DNA from: Clostridiales bacterium
Lineage (GTDB): Bacteria > Bacillota > Clostridia > Saccharofermentanales > Saccharofermentanaceae
Length of the DNA stretch: 64,000 nucleotides
Direction of reading: 5' to 3'
NCBI GenBank assembly: GCA_017554745.1
Contig: JAFZHS010000019.1
Coordinates: 159,760 to 223,759, forward strand
Below the pieces are notes generated by a model that saw only the letters and a program-made list of their open reading frames with translations, was not told where the DNA came from and did no database searches. This document shows, one piece after another, positions 42,450-51,230 of this stretch. A program made the translations under genes and the position numbers. Position 1 is the first letter of the stretch, and each line of letters starts with the position of its first letter.

Positions 42450-45131
42450 ATGGAAACAAACAGAAAATTGCAGCCCATCAATTATTATCCAATAGATGAT
42501 TATCCAACAGATATAAATGATTTTATCAAACCATATGAAGCCGGCCTCAATGAAATTTGTGGTGAAGATATTTGTCATCTTCTTTATTCGGGGCTGATGA
42601 TATATAAATTCAATAGCAATTCTAATGCTAGTTTTTCTTCAGATCCGGATATTCTGAATTTTCAAATAAACCTATTAGCAAATGCTGGCTTTATTTTGGA
42701 TTGCTATATTCCTAACGAACAAGTTGCGGAAAAATTGTTTGAAGCTCCTGATATATCAATAACAGATTTAGACAAAGCAATTCTCGGTTGGTTAATTGCT
42801 ACATCTAGGATTATAAACCTTGATTGTGATCATGATGGTAAAAACCATAAAGACATATTTCATTCTTTTGTTTATTTCCTGCATAACGTGCAAAGGTATG
42901 AACAAAGAACGAAAAGAACTGTAGCAATTTCTTGTGAGATGAATGCTTCTTATCTTTTTAACATATTAACAAAAGAGTCTTTTTCGGAAATAGAAACAGA
43001 TTCTATAAAGCTCTCAGATGCTGATGTCGAAAAACTATCAAGTGTCTTGTCATTTAGAGATGAACTTAACAACATGATTGCAGCTGCTAGAAATAATGAG
43101 AAAGAATATATTATTGACGAACAAAATAACTCTGATTGGGAACTCTTTATTTCATGTTTTAATTTTCGTGCTTCAGAAGAGAAGCGCGTAACTGATTTAA
43201 TTAATTCAGATATTCCATTAAAGCAAAAAATGTTTGAATTTAATAAGTATTTTGAAGAAATTGAAGTAATTCCTGCCAGTTTTAATACGACGATGAGTTT
43301 AAGTGAATTAACAGATAGAATCGTTAAAAGAACAGAGTTGGCTCCCAATTATATCTGGGTCAGAGCAGGCAATGAAAAAATATATCTTGATAATACTATC
43401 ATTTCGTCTGTATCGTCTCCTTATTCATTCAATTGTGTTTTAATTGCTTATCATGCTTTCTTGATAGAGATGTCTGACATAAATATTGAACGCTTGGTAT
43501 TTTCACTATATATGTTTATAGGTAAGAATTTAGGCAAAAGACTTGCAAAGCAAAAAACAACAGAAAAGATTGGTTCTATAGAACAAATGCTAATTGATAT
43601 AAGCAATGCCATTTTTGATTTTCATAAAACACATGAGGACGCTATTGCATCTATCAAATATGAAAATATCAAGAATGAAGAAACGCTATCTGGTTTTATT
43701 TTCGAGGCTGATATTTATCAACGTGTTCTGGAGAAAGAACGAAAAATGGCTATAGAAAATGCCAATGCATTTGAGGAGATGGATGATGAATGGGAAGACT
43801 TTTTAGATGGATTAGCTGAACATATAGAAGATGATGCACCTGATGATAATCTTTATCGTTTGCAGAAAGACTTTGCCTCGCAATTTCCACATTTATTTGA
43901 CGATGAGAATAAATTGATTGATCAAGAAATTGGGAACCGATTAATCGTTTCAATCAATGCAATTTATATATTGGTAAAAGCAATGGAGCGTTTGGTGAGG
44001 CAAGGTTTAATACATGAGGAGTATAAGTCCAGTATTATAGATTATAGTAAGCGTTTATCAAGATTAGAAAAATATCTAGTGTCAACGACATATATTGCTC
44101 CAGATTATAATTGTTTTGATAACGTTGATATGGATGAATATCGAAAGAGAAAGAATATTGATACTCCTATAGTTGAATTGAAAAACAATAACGATGAGCG
44201 AATGGAAATGGTGCTATTTGATTCTGTTCGAAGGAGCATTCAGATACTTCACGAGAAAATCGATGATATTGATTTTGAAAAAGCCGCGGAACTGAAAAAC
44301 GATTTGCGAGAAGAAATTAAAGATATTCCTGATAGTCAACTAAAAGATTTCATTGTTGAATTATTTGACCAAGAATGTCAATATGTATGCGAATCCTTGA
44401 TTGCCAATAATACCAATAATGCTGATTTCGAAGCTGAAAGAATACGTATATGTGATTATATTGGACACAATTCAAGCATTCTTCCGAAACGTGCCATTGA
44501 CGCATTAACTACGGCAGAAATACTATTCTCAAAGTATGCTGGCCCTGATTATTATTCGAATGGTTTTGACTACAGTTGTATCTCTGCTATGTATTATCAA
44601 GCAGTAGAGGCAATCTATAACGAAATAGTATGGAAACCATATGCTGATGAGCTATACAAGAAAAAGTGTAATGGTAAATGGTTTTTGCTGCTGTATAGAG
44701 ACGATTTACTACCAGAGGAGTTTAAAATATTTCTTCCAACTGATGGTCAATTCAAGTATTGGGATAAAGAGAATAAGCGCATTACCGATCATCTAATGAT
44801 TGGATCTTTTAACATTCTTTTTAGATCAATTACGAGTACTACTACTTATCCCTTAAGAGGTTTTAGAGAGCATGTGGATAAAGTGTTTGGATATAAAGAT
44901 GGTGTGTGTAATTCTTATGAGTACGAATTATATCAGAAAAGAATAGATGCTCTTTATGCATTGTTCGAATCAGCTAAACCCAGAAGAAATGCAGCTTCTC
45001 ATGGACAAAGTCCAATTAGTTTTGAAGAGTGTAAAGCAGATAAAAGTCTTGTTTTGTCAGATGTTGAGAGTGTTAGAAAAGGTGTTCTCGGAATAGTTAT
45101 ACTGTTTCTTTCCTTATACAAGGACAAATAG
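42450..45131 (+). CDS. Large protein with C-terminal HEPN-like motif
   Basis: An 893-residue, acidic, mostly helical protein that I cannot assign as a whole. Near its end it carries RRNAASHG, the R-X4-H signature (Arg846, His851) of HEPN RNase or HEPN-related domains, preceded and followed by long helices as in that fold. HEPN proteins are frequent effectors in phage defence and toxin systems. It closes the AT-rich gene run; ATAGAGGTG precedes the ATG. Confidence 0.7.
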   Translation: METNRKLQPINYYPIDDYPTDINDFIKPYEAGLNEICGEDICHLLYSGLMIYKFNSNSNASFSSDPDILNFQINLLANAGFILDCYIPNEQVAEKLFEAPDISITDLDKAILGWLIATSRIINLDCDHDGKNHKDIFHSFVYFLHNVQRYEQRTKRTVAISCEMNASYLFNILTKESFSEIETDSIKLSDADVEKLSSVLSFRDELNNMIAAARNNEKEYIIDEQNNSDWELFISCFNFRASEEKRVTDLINSDIPLKQKMFEFNKYFEEIEVIPASFNTTMSLSELTDRIVKRTELAPNYIWVRAGNEKIYLDNTIISSVSSPYSFNCVLIAYHAFLIEMSDINIERLVFSLYMFIGKNLGKRLAKQKTTEKIGSIEQMLIDISNAIFDFHKTHEDAIASIKYENIKNEETLSGFIFEADIYQRVLEKERKMAIENANAFEEMDDEWEDFLDGLAEHIEDDAPDDNLYRLQKDFASQFPHLFDDENKLIDQEIGNRLIVSINAIYILVKAMERLVRQGLIHEEYKSSIIDYSKRLSRLEKYLVSTTYIAPDYNCFDNVDMDEYRKRKNIDTPIVELKNNNDERMEMVLFDSVRRSIQILHEKIDDIDFEKAAELKNDLREEIKDIPDSQLKDFIVELFDQECQYVCESLIANNTNNADFEAERIRICDYIGHNSSILPKRAIDALTTAEILFSKYAGPDYYSNGFDYSCISAMYYQAVEAIYNEIVWKPYADELYKKKCNGKWFLLLYRDDLLPEEFKIFLPTDGQFKYWDKENKRITDHLMIGSFNILFRSITSTTTYPLRGFREHVDKVFGYKDGVCNSYEYELYQKRIDALYALFESAKPRRNAASHGQSPISFEECKADKSLVLSDVESVRKGVLGIVILFLSLYKDK

Positions 45132-45151
45132 TTTTCAATATAGCATTCTGT

Positions 45152-45625
45152 TTATTGGTAAGAATTGACGGCATCTGTATATTTATCTAAAAACCACTGT
45201 TTTAAATGATCTGGACTTATAACCATTGCTTCTTTACCAAATTGGAAGAAGTAATTCTTGATTTGTTCTTCCGCACACATAAAAGTCAGAACCCATTTGT
45301 CTCCTTTATGGGTGATGTCTGTGTGCTTTGGTCGCAAGTATATAATGCTTTTGTATAGCTTATATCCCTGATCTGTGAGAACGACTTTGATTTCTGAATC
45401 CTGTGAAACAATGTATTGAATTCCCTTAGTCCGTATTACTTCATCAATATTTTTTTGTTCTTGTGCAGTAATATGAGAAGTCCTGCTGAACTTTTTGGAT
45501 TCGATGATCCTGGAAACCCTAAGTACAAGAATATCTTTGTCGGTTTTAGCGTCTGCGGGCAAAGCAACCAAGTAATGATACTGTAAGAGAGGGCTGGAAG
45601 CTATCTTGTAAGGACGTACGGTCAT
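45152..45625 (-). pseudogene. Truncated WYL-domain regulator
   Basis: The 157-residue frame begins with VRPYKIASSPLLQYHYLVALP, the usual start of a WYL domain after the helix-turn-helix, and continues to a natural C-terminus (FGKEAMVISPDHLKQWFLDKY). The N-terminal DNA-binding part is missing; an in-frame stop lies 13-15 nt upstream of the first ATG, in unrelated sequence. WYL proteins commonly regulate defence islands, so this is probably a broken regulator at the edge of the island. Confidence 0.75.
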
Positions 45626-45700
45626 TTGAGTTTGGGTTTAGGTTTGATCATCGTAGGTATCGGCATCATCGTCATCGGAGTATCAAAACTCAAGGGGTGA
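45626..45700 (+). pseudogene. 3' fragment of a small membrane-protein gene
   Basis: An open frame ending at the TGA at 45698-45700 encodes a hydrophobic Gly/Ile-rich helix followed by VSKLKG. It begins exactly where the truncated WYL gene stops, without a ribosome site. It looks like the tail of a gene whose front was removed by the same event. Confidence 0.5.
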
Positions 45701-45796
45701 CTAGGTCTGACCATCCTGTAGTAATAAGGAGGTGCATATCAGCTACAGCATGGTGATTACACTATGCAGTTTAAGACATCATAGGAGGTAACAGTT

Positions 45797-45898
45797 ATGA
45801 ATATCAGATCTATCTTTTCGTTCATCCAATCGTTCATCCTTATCGGCACAATACTGTACATTGTGTGGAGTCGACCTTCATGGCCTGGCCGTCAGTGA
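45797..45898 (+). CDS. Short membrane peptide ORF, possibly truncated
   Basis: ATG at 45797 behind a very strong AGGAGG starts a 33-residue frame (MNIRSIFSFIQSFILIGTIL then YIVWSRPSW). The first 24 residues form a membrane helix. The last third runs antisense into the 3' end of the lipoprotein gene on the other strand, which suggests the original 3' end was replaced at a junction near 45860. Confidence 0.5.
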   Translation: MNIRSIFSFIQSFILIGTILYIVWSRPSWPGRQ

Positions 45899-46676
45899 GT
45901 TCAAAACCGATGGGCTTGTTCTCGAACTGCAGGTTGAGGAGCGGAGTCCATTTGCTGTTGCCGCCATTTCTTGAATATGCGTAATAGACATCGCCGATCC
46001 TGATCACCCAGCATGACGGGTAGCTGACACTTCCGTAAATAATGTCCTGATCCTCTCCGTATACGAGGTAATCTGCGCAGGCCATGGAGGTGTCGTATGT
46101 GCACAGGAGGTTCGCGCTGTCATCGTACAGCCTGTACTTGCGCATCGGGTCTCTGCAGAGAAGGTAGTTCCTGCCGTCCTTTTCGAGCAGGCGGGGACCA
46201 TCGAAGGTCCTGGTGTCAGGATCGTATGGCTCGATCATATTGTAATCTGCGACTTCGTTCAGAGTGAGGTAATACTCGTCTCTTACTTTCGTGATGGCCA
46301 TGTTCCCCCAATAATGGTCGATGCCGCCATAGACCAGGTCGTAATCGGCTTCGACATGCACGAAAGCTCCTTCTTCGAGCTCGATTTGAGAAGCGCTGTA
46401 AAGCTCAGTCCACGCCTTATTGCCGTCAACGCAGGCATAGTAAAGGACCCCGCATTTATATATCGTCATGCCCTTAGTGCCGCCGTCTTTGCGTACTATC
46501 TGGTCCGGATAATCGAAGTGGATATCTTCCACCAGCACTTCTTGATCTTCCGCGTCATCTGCGCCATCAGTGTCTTGCGCCGGGTCCCGTCTGTTGCCTG
46601 AAGGTTTTGTAAGTGTAGAACAGGCGCAGCCGAACATAACGACCAAGGCTAAAGCAAGACTCAAGAACTTTTTCAT
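45840..46676 (-). CDS. Lipoprotein of unknown function
   Basis: A 278-residue exported lipoprotein: signal peptide with lipobox FGCAC near residue 17-19, an Asp/Glu-rich linker, and a repeat-like beta domain with Tyr/Trp-rich strands (GVLYYACVDGNKAWTEL, GDVYYAYSRNGGNSKWTPL). The two ends of the domain are similar to each other, so it may contain two related modules. ATG at 46676 chosen because GGGGG lies 5 nt upstream; a second in-frame ATG at 46688 is possible. Confidence 0.75.
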   Translation of the reverse strand: MKKFLSLALALVVMFGCACSTLTKPSGNRRDPAQDTDGADDAEDQEVLVEDIHFDYPDQIVRKDGGTKGMTIYKCGVLYYACVDGNKAWTELYSASQIELEEGAFVHVEADYDLVYGGIDHYWGNMAITKVRDEYYLTLNEVADYNMIEPYDPDTRTFDGPRLLEKDGRNYLLCRDPMRKYRLYDDSANLLCTYDTSMACADYLVYGEDQDIIYGSVSYPSCWVIRIGDVYYAYSRNGGNSKWTPLLNLQFENKPIGFELTDGQAMKVDSTQCTVLCR

Positions 46677-46814
46677 ATATACCCCCATAGGTAGTGTCTT
46701 ATCTGATACTTCTTATACAGATGGCGGGCGCAAAATGTTGCATTTGTTCTGCTGCAACATTTCCCTCAGCAGGCCTGTATGTATGGCATAGACGTTCGAA
46801 AGGAAGTAACGAGA

Positions 46815-47360
46815 ATGAATAGATTGATCAAGAAAATCGCATGTGCAGCAATGGCATTCACACTTATCGCTGGTGTCTTCACAGGCTGCAAGAATGGTAA
46901 GAATGCGGGCGCAAAGCCGGCATCCGCAAAGCCGACAGTCGCAACGCCCGCCGCCACGATGCCCGACTTCACTTCAGTAAAAGACCAGTCCGGCAGCCTT
47001 CCTGTGAAAGGCACTGTCGGCATCATGGAATACACCCTCCTGACCGATGAACAGATGGGCTGCTACAACAAGGCCAGAGGCTACTATTTCGACCAGCTCG
47101 AGCAGCTCGACTCACCGCTCTTCGTCGTCATCAGCGCCGGCACTCAGACAAGAACCGGCGGCGACCTGACGATCGTTGACCTCGGAATGCAGGACTCCAC
47201 ACTCGTCATCGTAGTCGAAGAGACCAAAGCTACCGGCGACAAATTCACCGGCCTCGAGTGCCCTTGCGCCGCCCTGTCATTAGTCGGAGCGACCGCAAGC
47301 CTCGATGTTCAGGTCGTAAGCACCGAAGGCGAGGAGTTTGAGCATTTGAAGTTTGCGTAA
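46815..47360 (+). CDS. Lipoprotein with PrcB C-terminal-like domain
   Basis: A 181-residue lipoprotein with lipobox FTGC near residue 24, a Lys/Ala/Pro/Thr linker, and a C-terminal ~110-residue domain matching the PrcB_C pattern (FVVISAGTQTRTGGDLTIVD, LVIVVEET, CPCAALSLVG). PrcB-type domains stabilise a partner protease in treponemes; here the role is unknown. AAAGGAAG precedes the ATG at 46815; upstream in-frame codons are unlikely to be used. Confidence 0.8.
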   Translation: MNRLIKKIACAAMAFTLIAGVFTGCKNGKNAGAKPASAKPTVATPAATMPDFTSVKDQSGSLPVKGTVGIMEYTLLTDEQMGCYNKARGYYFDQLEQLDSPLFVVISAGTQTRTGGDLTIVDLGMQDSTLVIVVEETKATGDKFTGLECPCAALSLVGATASLDVQVVSTEGEEFEHLKFA

Positions 47361-47402
47361 GGGGGCGCGAGGGGTGAACCACTGACCTGGTTAGGGCGCT
47401 TG

Positions 47403-47672
47403 TTACACTATAGTGCTTAAATAGCGGGGCACTAGTGTAAAAAATAGCTGTTTTCTTACACTATAAGGCGGAAAAATGGGGGTTCTAGTGTAAAAAATGG
47501 CTGTATTCTTACACTACAAGGCGGTAAAACGGGGACACTGGTGTATAAAATGGCTGGTTCCGTGCACATAGAGTGAAATAAAGAGGCTTATGTGCATGAG
47601 AATGGCTGTTTTCGTGCACATAGAGGAAAATTAAGAGGCTTATGTGCATGAAAGTGACCGCTCTCTCATATA
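47403..47672. repeat. Phased palindrome array, 50-53-nt period
   Basis: Palindromes lie at 47433-47463, 47486-47516, 47539-47570, 47589-47622 and 47641-47672, with a half unit (TTACACTA) at 47403. The first two have arms TAGTGTAA/TTACACTA. The last two have TATGTGCA-type left arms, the fourth closed by TGCACATA. The third is a chimera of one left and the other right arm. The core ATGGCTGTTTTC is shared across stem types. Spacing is 53 nt in the first part and 50-52 nt later. 47361-47982 has no gene. Confidence 0.85.
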
Positions 47673-47711
47673 CCAAAGCGCGAGAACATCTTACGTCCCT
47701 AAGCAAAAACA

Positions 47712-47737
47712 CCCTGCGTTCACACGAGCGCAGGGTA
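47712..47737 (+). terminator. Hairpin, possible terminator
   Basis: ACCCTGCG and CGCAGGGT-type arms (about 47712-47737) are followed by ATTTG, a weak T tract. It could end transcription from the lipoprotein gene or belong to the repeat region. Confidence 0.4.
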
Positions 47738-47896
47738 TTTGCTTACTACTTATGCTACGATTTGCACTCTGGTTCCCTGTGGCATCCCCTTCCGATTGTC
47801 CCATTAATCGTCTTCCCCTCGTGCTATAATGACCCGCGTAAATACTTTAAGGATGCCTTTGACATATCTTTGGGGATGGCGATCTGAACGAGAATT

Positions 47897-47984
47897 CAGT
47901 TGGTTACAAATTGTTACCAACTGAGAACTGAAACAACGATTAAAAGAGGAAGGAAATGAAACCGTGACAAATTGTCACCGGTTT
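47897..47984. promoter_or_regulatory. Two palindromes with a common ACAAATTGT core
   Basis: CAGTTGGTTACAAATTG... at 47897-47923 is a 27-nt palindrome; AAACCGTGACAAATTG... at 47959-47984 is a 26-nt imperfect palindrome. Both centre on T[T/G]ACAAATTGT[T/C]A; centres are about 62 nt apart. The second ends 16 nt before the small ORF at 48001. They look like a tandem operator for a dimeric regulator, or a pair of the phased-palindrome type. Confidence 0.65.
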
Positions 47985-48000
47985 GAAGAATATATTTAGC

Positions 48001-48171
48001 ATGGAACAGTACGAATGGGAGCAGCTTTCGCCCGAAGAGAAGAAAAAGCAGTTGTATTTGAATCAGAAGCAGACGTTAGACAGCTTTCTGGCGCGCGGGG
48101 CAATCTCCAAGGCGCAGTACGATAAGAGCCTCGGCGATCTCACTGAGAAGATGGGGATGGGCAGCTTGTAA
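48001..48171 (+). CDS. Small conserved-type hypothetical protein
   Basis: A 56-residue acidic helical protein (WEQLSPEEKKKQLYLNQKQ, FLARGAISKAQYDKSLGDL). Short proteins with this RGAISKAQYDKSLGDLTEKM ending are, from memory, common in Clostridia and uncharacterised. An in-frame TTG at 47983 is an alternative start; neither has a clear ribosome site, so coupling to upstream RNA structure is possible. Confidence 0.6.
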   Translation: MEQYEWEQLSPEEKKKQLYLNQKQTLDSFLARGAISKAQYDKSLGDLTEKMGMGSL

Positions 48172-48194
48172 ATAATTGATAGCTTCATTATTGT

Positions 48195-48247
48195 TTCGGC
48201 AAAAACGACATTGCAATGTTGTTTTTGCCGAAATGCTGAGCTATAAT
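48195..48247 (+). promoter_or_regulatory. 40-nt palindrome over the promoter of the DUF4143 gene
   Basis: TTTCGGCAAAAAC and GTTTTTGCCGAAA (48195-48234) flank a CATTGCAATG centre. TATAAT follows at 48242-48247, with TTGTTT 17 nt upstream (48219-48224) inside the palindrome's right arm, so a bound repressor would cover the -35 region. A hairpin in RNA is the alternative. Confidence 0.65.
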
Positions 48248-48277
48248 CTTCTTATCCAAGGAACGGAGGTTACGGCC

Positions 48278-49525
48278 ATGTATTATCACAGACAATTGGA
48301 AAAGACTGTTTTGAAGGCTGCCGGCGAGTTTGCATGCATTACCCTCTATGGAGCCAGACAAACAGGAAAATCAACGATGGTAAGAACAATGTTCGATAAT
48401 ATCGAATATGTATCCTTGGACAACAGCAGAGAGAGGACTCTTGCAAAACAAGATCCAGAGCTGTTTCTCGAGTCTCACGGCATTCCCTTGATTATAGATG
48501 AGATACAAAAAGTTGATACTTTGATGGAAGCGATCAAGATCAAAATCGATGAAGCTAAGCTTAACGCTGTAAAAAATGGAGAGAATATAAGCCTAATGTA
48601 TATTCTGACAGGCTCAAACACGCATGAGATAAGGCAGAAAGCTTCTGAGACCTTGGCAGGAAGAACTGCAATAATCGAGGTCGGATCACTGACAGAATGT
48701 GAGAAAAGGCAAATCGAGGGAGATGCCTTTGTACCTGATATCGAAATAATCAAAAGCAAAAGATCAAAACTTGCGGCAAAAAACAGATTTGAAGTATTTG
48801 AAGAAATATTCAAAGGCGGAATGCCGGAATACTGGATCAAAAATACTGACAGGACTACTTTTTTCGAGAGTTATATAACTACATATTTGGAAAAAGACGT
48901 ATGCAGAATGATCAATATTGACAAAATGGATGACTTTCGCAGGTTCATGAAAGTAACTGCACTAAGAACAGGTCAGCAAGTAGATTATACGGAAATAGGA
49001 CGTGCGGTCGGAATAGACTCCAGAACGGCAAAAGGATGGATATCTATACTTGAAGCATCAGGGATAATAATTCTTTTGCAGCCATATGCAAATAATCTGA
49101 CAAAGAGGATTATTAAGTCACCTAAGTTGTATTATCTGGACACCGGATTATGCGCATATCTTTGCGGATGGTCAGATTCAAAGATATTGGAAGCATCACC
49201 CATGTCAGGAGCATTTTTTGAAACTTATGTTGTGAGTGAGATTGTTAAAAGCCTGCGTAATGACGGCAAAAGAATAGAGTATACCCTGTACTATTACAGA
49301 GATAGAGATCAAAAAGAGGTAGACATCCTATATATTAAGGATCAGACTATTTATCCGATCGAGATTAAAAAAGGAATCGGGAAGGATAAAGCCGACAAGA
49401 ATTTCAACATCCTTGATCAATACAAAATGCCGGTTGCTACGGGATTGATTATAGATTCAGGAGATACAATAATGCCCCTTAACAGAAATGCATATTATTG
49501 TCCTGTCGGCATGATTGGACTATAG
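48278..49525 (+). CDS. AAA ATPase of the DUF4143 family
   Basis: A 415-residue ATPase with Walker A YGARQTGKST (residues 24-33), Walker B LIIDEIQKV, and a C-terminal DUF4143 region that includes a nuclease-like strand pattern (EVDILYIKDQTIYPIEIKKG). The family is very common and often strain-variable in anaerobes; its function is unsettled. ATG at 48278 chosen because GGAGG lies 8 nt upstream; the frame extends 34 codons further through the palindrome. Confidence 0.9.
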   Translation: MYYHRQLEKTVLKAAGEFACITLYGARQTGKSTMVRTMFDNIEYVSLDNSRERTLAKQDPELFLESHGIPLIIDEIQKVDTLMEAIKIKIDEAKLNAVKNGENISLMYILTGSNTHEIRQKASETLAGRTAIIEVGSLTECEKRQIEGDAFVPDIEIIKSKRSKLAAKNRFEVFEEIFKGGMPEYWIKNTDRTTFFESYITTYLEKDVCRMINIDKMDDFRRFMKVTALRTGQQVDYTEIGRAVGIDSRTAKGWISILEASGIIILLQPYANNLTKRIIKSPKLYYLDTGLCAYLCGWSDSKILEASPMSGAFFETYVVSEIVKSLRNDGKRIEYTLYYYRDRDQKEVDILYIKDQTIYPIEIKKGIGKDKADKNFNILDQYKMPVATGLIIDSGDTIMPLNRNAYYCPVGMIGL

Positions 49526-49633
49526 TTGCGTTAATATCTCTTTTGGCCAACATTGCATTATTCCCTGCGCAGAACAAAGTACCTGAGCAGTGGCATGATA
49601 TAATTGCCTCAAATAAATCTTTCGGGGATAACA

Positions 49634-50380
49634 ATGGAAGTAATCGACGGCGTATGGTATATGCAGGGTGTGGACCGGAAAGATCCGTCCTGTGTTCACT
49701 CGGCCGATGAGCTCCTTGAAGTGATCGAGAAGGTCGGATTCCTGCCGCTGTTCAGCAATGAAGTTGACGGGTTTTCCGTTGAGAATATGACCGTCGCAGG
49801 CCACTGGTGGTGCGGCGATTCCAAAAAGGATCCGTGGGAGTGGAGAGCAGTGCTTGCCCGTACAGGCAAAGTCGCGTACGGGAAGTTTTTCCGCGGCAAG
49901 GCAGGGTTCGTTTCCAAGAAATGGTTCCCCGAGTTTGCCAACTTCCGTCGCGACGGTTATGATTTTGATTCCCGCTACGAGGACGGCAAAGCAGGCTACA
50001 AGGAAAAGCTCATAATGAATGTTTTCTGGCCCACTGAAGGCGAGCTCTGGGAGGCTTCCGAGAAGATCGACATGTTCTCAAACGAAGTCAAAGAGAAGGC
50101 CGGCTTTGGCAAAGGCGGCGAAAAGGGCTTTGACGGCACCTGCACCAAGCTCCAGATGCAATCTTACCTGACGGTCAAAGACTTCAGGCCGCGCCTCAAC
50201 AAGCAGGGCGAAGAATACGGCTGGGCCGTTGCCGTCTACACGCTCCCCGAATACCTCTGGGGCTACGAGTACGTCACCAAGTGTTATAAGGAATCACCCG
50301 CGGAATCTTATAAGAAGATCGTGAGCCAGGTTAAGAAGCATTTTGGCGCTGAAGAGAAGACTATCAGGAAGGTAGTGTGA
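49634..50380 (+). CDS. AlkZ-related protein
   Basis: A 248-residue soluble, aromatic-rich protein (GHWWCGDSKKDPWEWRAVLA, FVSKKWFPEFANFRRDGYDF, LPEYLWGYEYV). I recall this pattern from proteins annotated AlkZ-related, after the DNA interstrand-crosslink glycosylase AlkZ; activity is not shown. ATG at 49634 follows CGGGGA; an upstream in-frame ATG at 49604 is possible. It ends 3 nt before the next gene, so the two are co-transcribed. Confidence 0.7.
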   Translation: MEVIDGVWYMQGVDRKDPSCVHSADELLEVIEKVGFLPLFSNEVDGFSVENMTVAGHWWCGDSKKDPWEWRAVLARTGKVAYGKFFRGKAGFVSKKWFPEFANFRRDGYDFDSRYEDGKAGYKEKLIMNVFWPTEGELWEASEKIDMFSNEVKEKAGFGKGGEKGFDGTCTKLQMQSYLTVKDFRPRLNKQGEEYGWAVAVYTLPEYLWGYEYVTKCYKESPAESYKKIVSQVKKHFGAEEKTIRKVV

Positions 50381-50383
50381 TTT

Positions 50384-51004
50384 ATGAAGATCGCAGTGAT
50401 CCAGGCAAGTTCTCAAGCTGAAAAGAATGAGCTGATATACAGCACGGTTAAGAAATATGCATCAGACAGCGAAGTGATCAATTTCGGCTGCACTAAGGAC
50501 GAGGAGATCAAGTACAGCTATATCGAGATATCCGTTCTGGTTGGCCTTCTGTTATCGAGCGGCGCTGTGGACTTTGTTGTTACCGGCTGTTCGTCAGGGC
50601 AGGGAATGATGCTCGCGTGCAATAACATGCCCGGTGTCCTATGCGGATATATTCCGACGCCTCAGGACGCTTATCTTTTCGCGCAGATCAATGACGGCAA
50701 TGCGGTATCTCTTCCTTTGGGCGAAGAATACTCCTGGGCCGGCGCCGATAACCTTGACAAGACCCTCGAAAAGCTTTTCGCAGAGCCTTTCGGGCAGGGT
50801 TATCCGAAGAGCGAAGCCGCGCGCAAACTCGAAGACACCAAGCTCCTTAAAAGGATCCGCAAGGCTTCCCAGGTCACGATGGCCGACCTTCTAAAGTCCC
50901 TGGACAAACCGCTTCTGGATAAAGTGTTATCCAAAAAGGACGTAATCGAATACATCGTAAATAACGGCAAAGGCGAAGAACTCGCTTTGCTGATCAAGAA
51001 GTGA
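50384..51004 (+). CDS. RpiB/LacA/LacB-family sugar-phosphate isomerase-like protein
   Basis: A 206-residue protein with an RpiB-type N-terminal domain: MKIAVIQASSQAEKNEL, VVTGCSSGQGMMLACNNMPG with the Cys that acts as base in RpiB, and the NDGNAVSLPLG segment. The C-terminal 65 residues form a helical extension not usual for RpiB. It probably isomerises a phosphorylated sugar; the substrate cannot be told. Co-transcribed with the gene before it. Confidence 0.85.
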   Translation: MKIAVIQASSQAEKNELIYSTVKKYASDSEVINFGCTKDEEIKYSYIEISVLVGLLLSSGAVDFVVTGCSSGQGMMLACNNMPGVLCGYIPTPQDAYLFAQINDGNAVSLPLGEEYSWAGADNLDKTLEKLFAEPFGQGYPKSEAARKLEDTKLLKRIRKASQVTMADLLKSLDKPLLDKVLSKKDVIEYIVNNGKGEELALLIKK

Positions 51005-51087
51005 GGATGGATTAGTTCTCGACAAAGGGAGAAAATTACCATTACCACGGGCTGCCACGCGCTACTTGACTCCGCCATTTCAGCCGG

Positions 51088-51180
51088 AGTGTCAATTTAA
51101 CCCCCTCAAATTGTCACTGAAACTGAAATTTTCCGAAAATCTCAGCCGGAGTGTCAATTTGACCCCCTAAAACTGAAATC
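51088..51180. repeat. Pair of family-B palindromes, 62-nt period
   Basis: AGTGTCAATTT begins a full palindrome at 51088-51118 and recurs at 51150, exactly 62 nt on, where the right arm has decayed (to about 51180). CTCAGCCGG/CAGCCGG flanks are like those at 19.7 kb. Confidence 0.82.
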
Positions 51181-51230
51181 CTACTGAAATCCACCGGGAA
51201 TCGCTGGCGCACAATCGCATCCCGCCGCAA

